Assembly: GCA_019637435.1 (NCBI GenBank)
Contig: JAHBVO010000002.1
Coordinates: forward strand, 1,279,519 to 1,343,518
Source: Candidatus Obscuribacterales bacterium
Lineage (GTDB): Bacteria > Cyanobacteriota > Vampirovibrionia > Obscuribacterales > Obscuribacteraceae
Direction of reading: 5' to 3'
Length of the DNA stretch: 64,000 nt
Positions 61,762 through 64,000 of the stretch are shown here, in pieces. Each line of letters starts with the position of its first letter. Positions within the stretch are counted from its first letter, which is position 1. The translations under genes and the position numbers were made by a program. The notes below the pieces were generated by a model. The model saw nothing but the letters and a program-made list of their open reading frames with translations. It was not told the DNA's origin and ran no database searches.

Positions 61762-63150
61762 TCAAAAATACTCCGGATAACTGTCCGCTAGACTTTTCTC
61801 CAGAAACCTAACTCTATTTAGAGTGGGGTGGTCCGGGCAAATTTGCCTCGCCAGATCGTAGCAATCCCACGCCAGGACGAAACGCTTTCGTGAATTGGAA
61901 TATGCCGCGAGATCAACATAGGTTCCAGTAAGTAATGGATTCTGATTTAGTGCATTCAGAAACATCTCATCGGCTTTCATGTCGCTTTGACTAGCAACAT
62001 TACCTTTGAAGACCTCAATTAAGTAACCTTTGAGTGGTGCCTGTTTCTTAATTTGATCGAATTCTTCGAGCGCTTCCGCGATTTCTTGATTGGTCCTAGC
62101 TTCGTGCAACTTCCCCATCTTGCTGATAGGAGATTCGTTTTGGGACAACTTTTTGATCATCCTTCTCACAGGTTCTGTGGCATTATTGGATTCAATTCCA
62201 AACTCCAGCAAGCATAAAAATGCGTCCAGAGTTTCTTTCTTCTTGATCAACTCCTGTGCGTCCGAAACAACCTTGTCTTGCGACGGCAACTCGATTGGAT
62301 GGTCTGGCAGGAATACTGTCTCCTGAAGCTTGTGGAGTGGAGAATCTTCGGAGAAGGCTTTTTTGTATCCGTCAGGTATTAGAATTTTTCCAGTATCATT
62401 AGCGGTGCCGATCAACTGTACTGTTGTGCTCCTCTTCTCACGGGACTTGAAGTCTTCAGCAGTTCGAAGTTCCACATCGTATGACAATCTCTCGATTACC
62501 ATTTTTCGCTCGAGGATTTGTTTTCTGACCAGAGGGTGGAGTTCCAGCTCATACAAGAGCGCTTTTCCGTAACTGATGCAAAACGCATCTGCGATCGGTG
62601 TATCAGAGAATGTGACCGTGGTGACTACTCGACCGTTATGTCTGAACGTAACCGTCTTGTCTTTCTCGGTGCTTGAAAGTTCAACGTTCTCCTCCTTTGG
62701 AAATGGCAGGCCTGTTATGCAAGACATCGTAAAGGAATCGATGTTTGACTGAAATTCCTGTTTGAGATCAGTCAATTCTTTTCTGATTAAGTAAGTGCGT
62801 TGCATCGCGGCGAAGCGATTGACTAGTATCGGATATATGGACACATCGCGATACGTGCGCGTTTTATGGTCTAGAAAACGAATACGCCTGTCTGCGAATT
62901 GGAATTGCATCTCGTCTTCGTTCTTTGAGATTGCAAATGCATTGGAATCAAGCAGAAATGTTTGATTTGATGAATCGTGATTTGTGGTTAAGGCAGTGGT
63001 TTTTTTTCCGTGATTCGCTTCCGTTTCTATTGTTTTTTCAATCTTGTATTCGAGTTTAAGAACATCAGCATGAGCACTGCCACAAAGGAATAGACTGCTA
63101 ACAAAAGGTATCAGCAGAATGGCAAAAGAGTTTTCGTTCGATGAGTTCAT
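61762..63150 (-). CDS. Secreted protein of 462 residues with C-terminal TPR-like helices, unrecognised
   Basis: A signal peptide (FAILLIPFVSSLFLCGSAHA) is followed by a beta-rich region (VLKLEYKIEKTIET ... MQFQFADRRIRFLDHKTRTYRDV) that looks like a lipid-binding-type fold, and by a helical C-terminal part (SRRMIKKLSQNESP..., then FLNALNQNPLLTGTYVDLAAYSNSRKRFVLAWDCYDLARQICPDHP) resembling TPR. No family recognised. It is 138 bases from the double TonB-C gene, on the same strand, and may work with it. Confidence 0.65.
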   Translation of the reverse strand: MNSSNENSFAILLIPFVSSLFLCGSAHADVLKLEYKIEKTIETEANHGKKTTALTTNHDSSNQTFLLDSNAFAISKNEDEMQFQFADRRIRFLDHKTRTYRDVSIYPILVNRFAAMQRTYLIRKELTDLKQEFQSNIDSFTMSCITGLPFPKEENVELSSTEKDKTVTFRHNGRVVTTVTFSDTPIADAFCISYGKALLYELELHPLVRKQILERKMVIERLSYDVELRTAEDFKSREKRSTTVQLIGTANDTGKILIPDGYKKAFSEDSPLHKLQETVFLPDHPIELPSQDKVVSDAQELIKKKETLDAFLCLLEFGIESNNATEPVRRMIKKLSQNESPISKMGKLHEARTNQEIAEALEEFDQIKKQAPLKGYLIEVFKGNVASQSDMKADEMFLNALNQNPLLTGTYVDLAAYSNSRKRFVLAWDCYDLARQICPDHPTLNRVRFLEKSLADSYPEYF

Positions 63151-63184
63151 TTAGAAAGCATAGGACACGGGAATTAAATTCTGG

Positions 63185-63445
63185 TCAAAGATTCGTCAGC
63201 CACGCGCAAAATTCTCCGCCAAACGTTTCCGTACCTTCATAAGTTGGAGTATACCGGGTGTCAGATCGAGTCTTAGCTAGGACAGGTAAGGGCAAAGCAA
63301 TCCAACCCGCACCGAAAGGGAGCATATCCTCACCTAGGTAGACTACAAAACCGGCGCCTCTATAACTCTTTCCCGGTCCTACGCTTAGAAACCAATTAAT
63401 GTGTCTAAAATCGTCCGCGCCGACGGTAGCGGCGCACTTGAACAC
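63185..63445 (-). CDS. Small protein or C-terminal fragment, unrecognised
   Basis: 86 residues from a GTG at 63445. In-frame reading continues back 12 codons to a stop at 63482, without an ATG. The sequence (GADDFRHINWFLSVGPGKSYRGAGFVVYLGEDMLPFG) looks coding, with many aromatic and Gly residues. It may be a separate small gene or the 3' part of a longer one broken by a stop. It lies 59 bases after the edge gene on the same strand. Confidence 0.4.
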   Translation of the reverse strand: MFKCAATVGADDFRHINWFLSVGPGKSYRGAGFVVYLGEDMLPFGAGWIALPLPVLAKTRSDTRYTPTYEGTETFGGEFCAWLTNL

Positions 63446-63504
63446 GAACCCGATCTTTGAGCTTTCGCCGTAAAAAGGCTCTTAAAAGCTCCGCTAAAAG
63501 AATA

Positions 63505-64000
63505 TTAGAGGTCACACAAAAGCGGATTAAGCAGATACACTGCAAAAATTCTGTAAGGACCTGGCTCGTGGTCATGGAAAAGACCACTCTCCAAAGCCTT
63601 CTTGGCTTCCTCGAAAGTATTGAATAGACAATGAACGTTCAGTGGGCAAGCGGATGCAATTTCATTGCAGCACGATGCCAGCGAGTCTTCTGGCGAATTT
63701 CCGCAGACATATTCAACGACATCGAAACCTGCAAGAGTTCGGTCTTGAGGAGTCTCCACATCAGTTTTCCAATCAGGAACGCAGTGGTAGGTCCGCCACA
63801 CCCCGGTATCATCGTCGACGAAATCAAACTCAAGCTCGTAAGCTTCGTAATAGAAAAGAGTTGTGCCCTCTAATTCAATCGAGTTTTCCTGCGCCACTTC
63901 TTCAAGGTCCACTGGAGAGTTAAAAAAACAGTAGCCGTTATGGCGCCAAAACGGAGTGTAATCTGCAAAGTTGTTCGATGCGCAGCCTGCAACAGAAAAG
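63505..64000 (-). CDS. Partial gene running off the right edge, unrecognised
   Basis: The frame is open to the window edge: residues before the GTG at 63912 read CASNNFADYTPFWRHNGYCF and continue directly into FNSPVDLEEVAQEN, so the true start is outside. The visible 165 codons are acidic and Trp/Phe-rich (FYYEAYELEFDFVDDDTGVW) and end with EPGPYRIFAVYLLNPLLCDL. There are several Cys. The style is that of immunity-type or other small cytoplasmic proteins, but no family is recognised. Confidence 0.6.
   Translation of the reverse strand, partial: FSVAGCASNNFADYTPFWRHNGYCFFNSPVDLEEVAQENSIELEGTTLFYYEAYELEFDFVDDDTGVWRTYHCVPDWKTDVETPQDRTLAGFDVVEYVCGNSPEDSLASCCNEIASACPLNVHCLFNTFEEAKKALESGLFHDHEPGPYRIFAVYLLNPLLCDL

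Overview
This 64 kb window comes from a Gram-negative-type bacterium. It encodes several TolC-like outer-membrane factors, an RND pump with a lipoprotein adaptor, TonB C-terminal domains and many proteins with signal peptides. GC content looks close to one half. No rRNA, tRNA, phage, insertion sequence or CRISPR was recognised. Several traits would fit a non-photosynthetic relative of cyanobacteria (Melainabacteria/Obscuribacterales type): many TPR proteins, a TPR-caspase, a zinc-ribbon/kinase/LRR receptor, and a cyanobacterial MscS-like domain joined to an antiporter. That placement is inference from gene content, not from a marker gene.

Layout. 1-5.2 kb: an inorganic-carbon pump operon (degenerate Mur ligase-like protein, dabB, dabA; dabA runs off the left edge) with two ArsR-family regulators. 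5.2-10.1 kb: a TolC/HlyD/ABC exporter operon. Four copies of a related operator-like sequence lie in front of the carbon-pump operon, both arsR genes and the exporter operon, which suggests one small regulon. 10.1-16.6 kb: Rieske oxygenase, quinol-type nitric oxide reductase, DUF4239 protein, CorA-like transporter, thioredoxin-fold protein. 16.6-19.9 kb: a TadG/TadE/TadE pseudopilin-like operon plus a membrane protein. 20-25.4 kb: a multi-domain response regulator, a CDP-alcohol phosphatidyltransferase, a GNAT enzyme, a Tat-exported deaminase and a second DUF4239 protein. 25.4-28.3 kb: glutamyl-tRNA reductase (hemA), a cytochrome c and a SOUL heme-binding protein, a loose haem neighbourhood.

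28.3-42 kb: secreted lipase-like protein, DUF3817 protein, a lipoprotein remnant, a protein with three CpaC/pilus N-terminal-type domains, two TPR proteins, a CPA2 antiporter, a TPR-caspase, and a frameshifted nucleotidyltransferase with its partner gene. 42.5-49.6 kb: an RND efflux operon (adaptor, pump, outer-membrane factor) whose pump carries a Pro/Ala/Lys repeat tail of about 210 residues. 50-64 kb: envelope and stress genes (PspA-like, FKBP isomerase, kinase-LRR, rhomboid protease, tandem universal stress protein, variant leucine-repeat protein), a stretch with several perfect hairpins that may be a structured RNA, a double TonB-C protein, and a gene running off the right edge.

The strongest candidates for something new are the ArsR-type regulon that appears to tie a DAB carbon pump and a catalytically degenerate Mur-ligase homologue to an export system, the structured intergenic region near 60 kb, and several unusual domain fusions.
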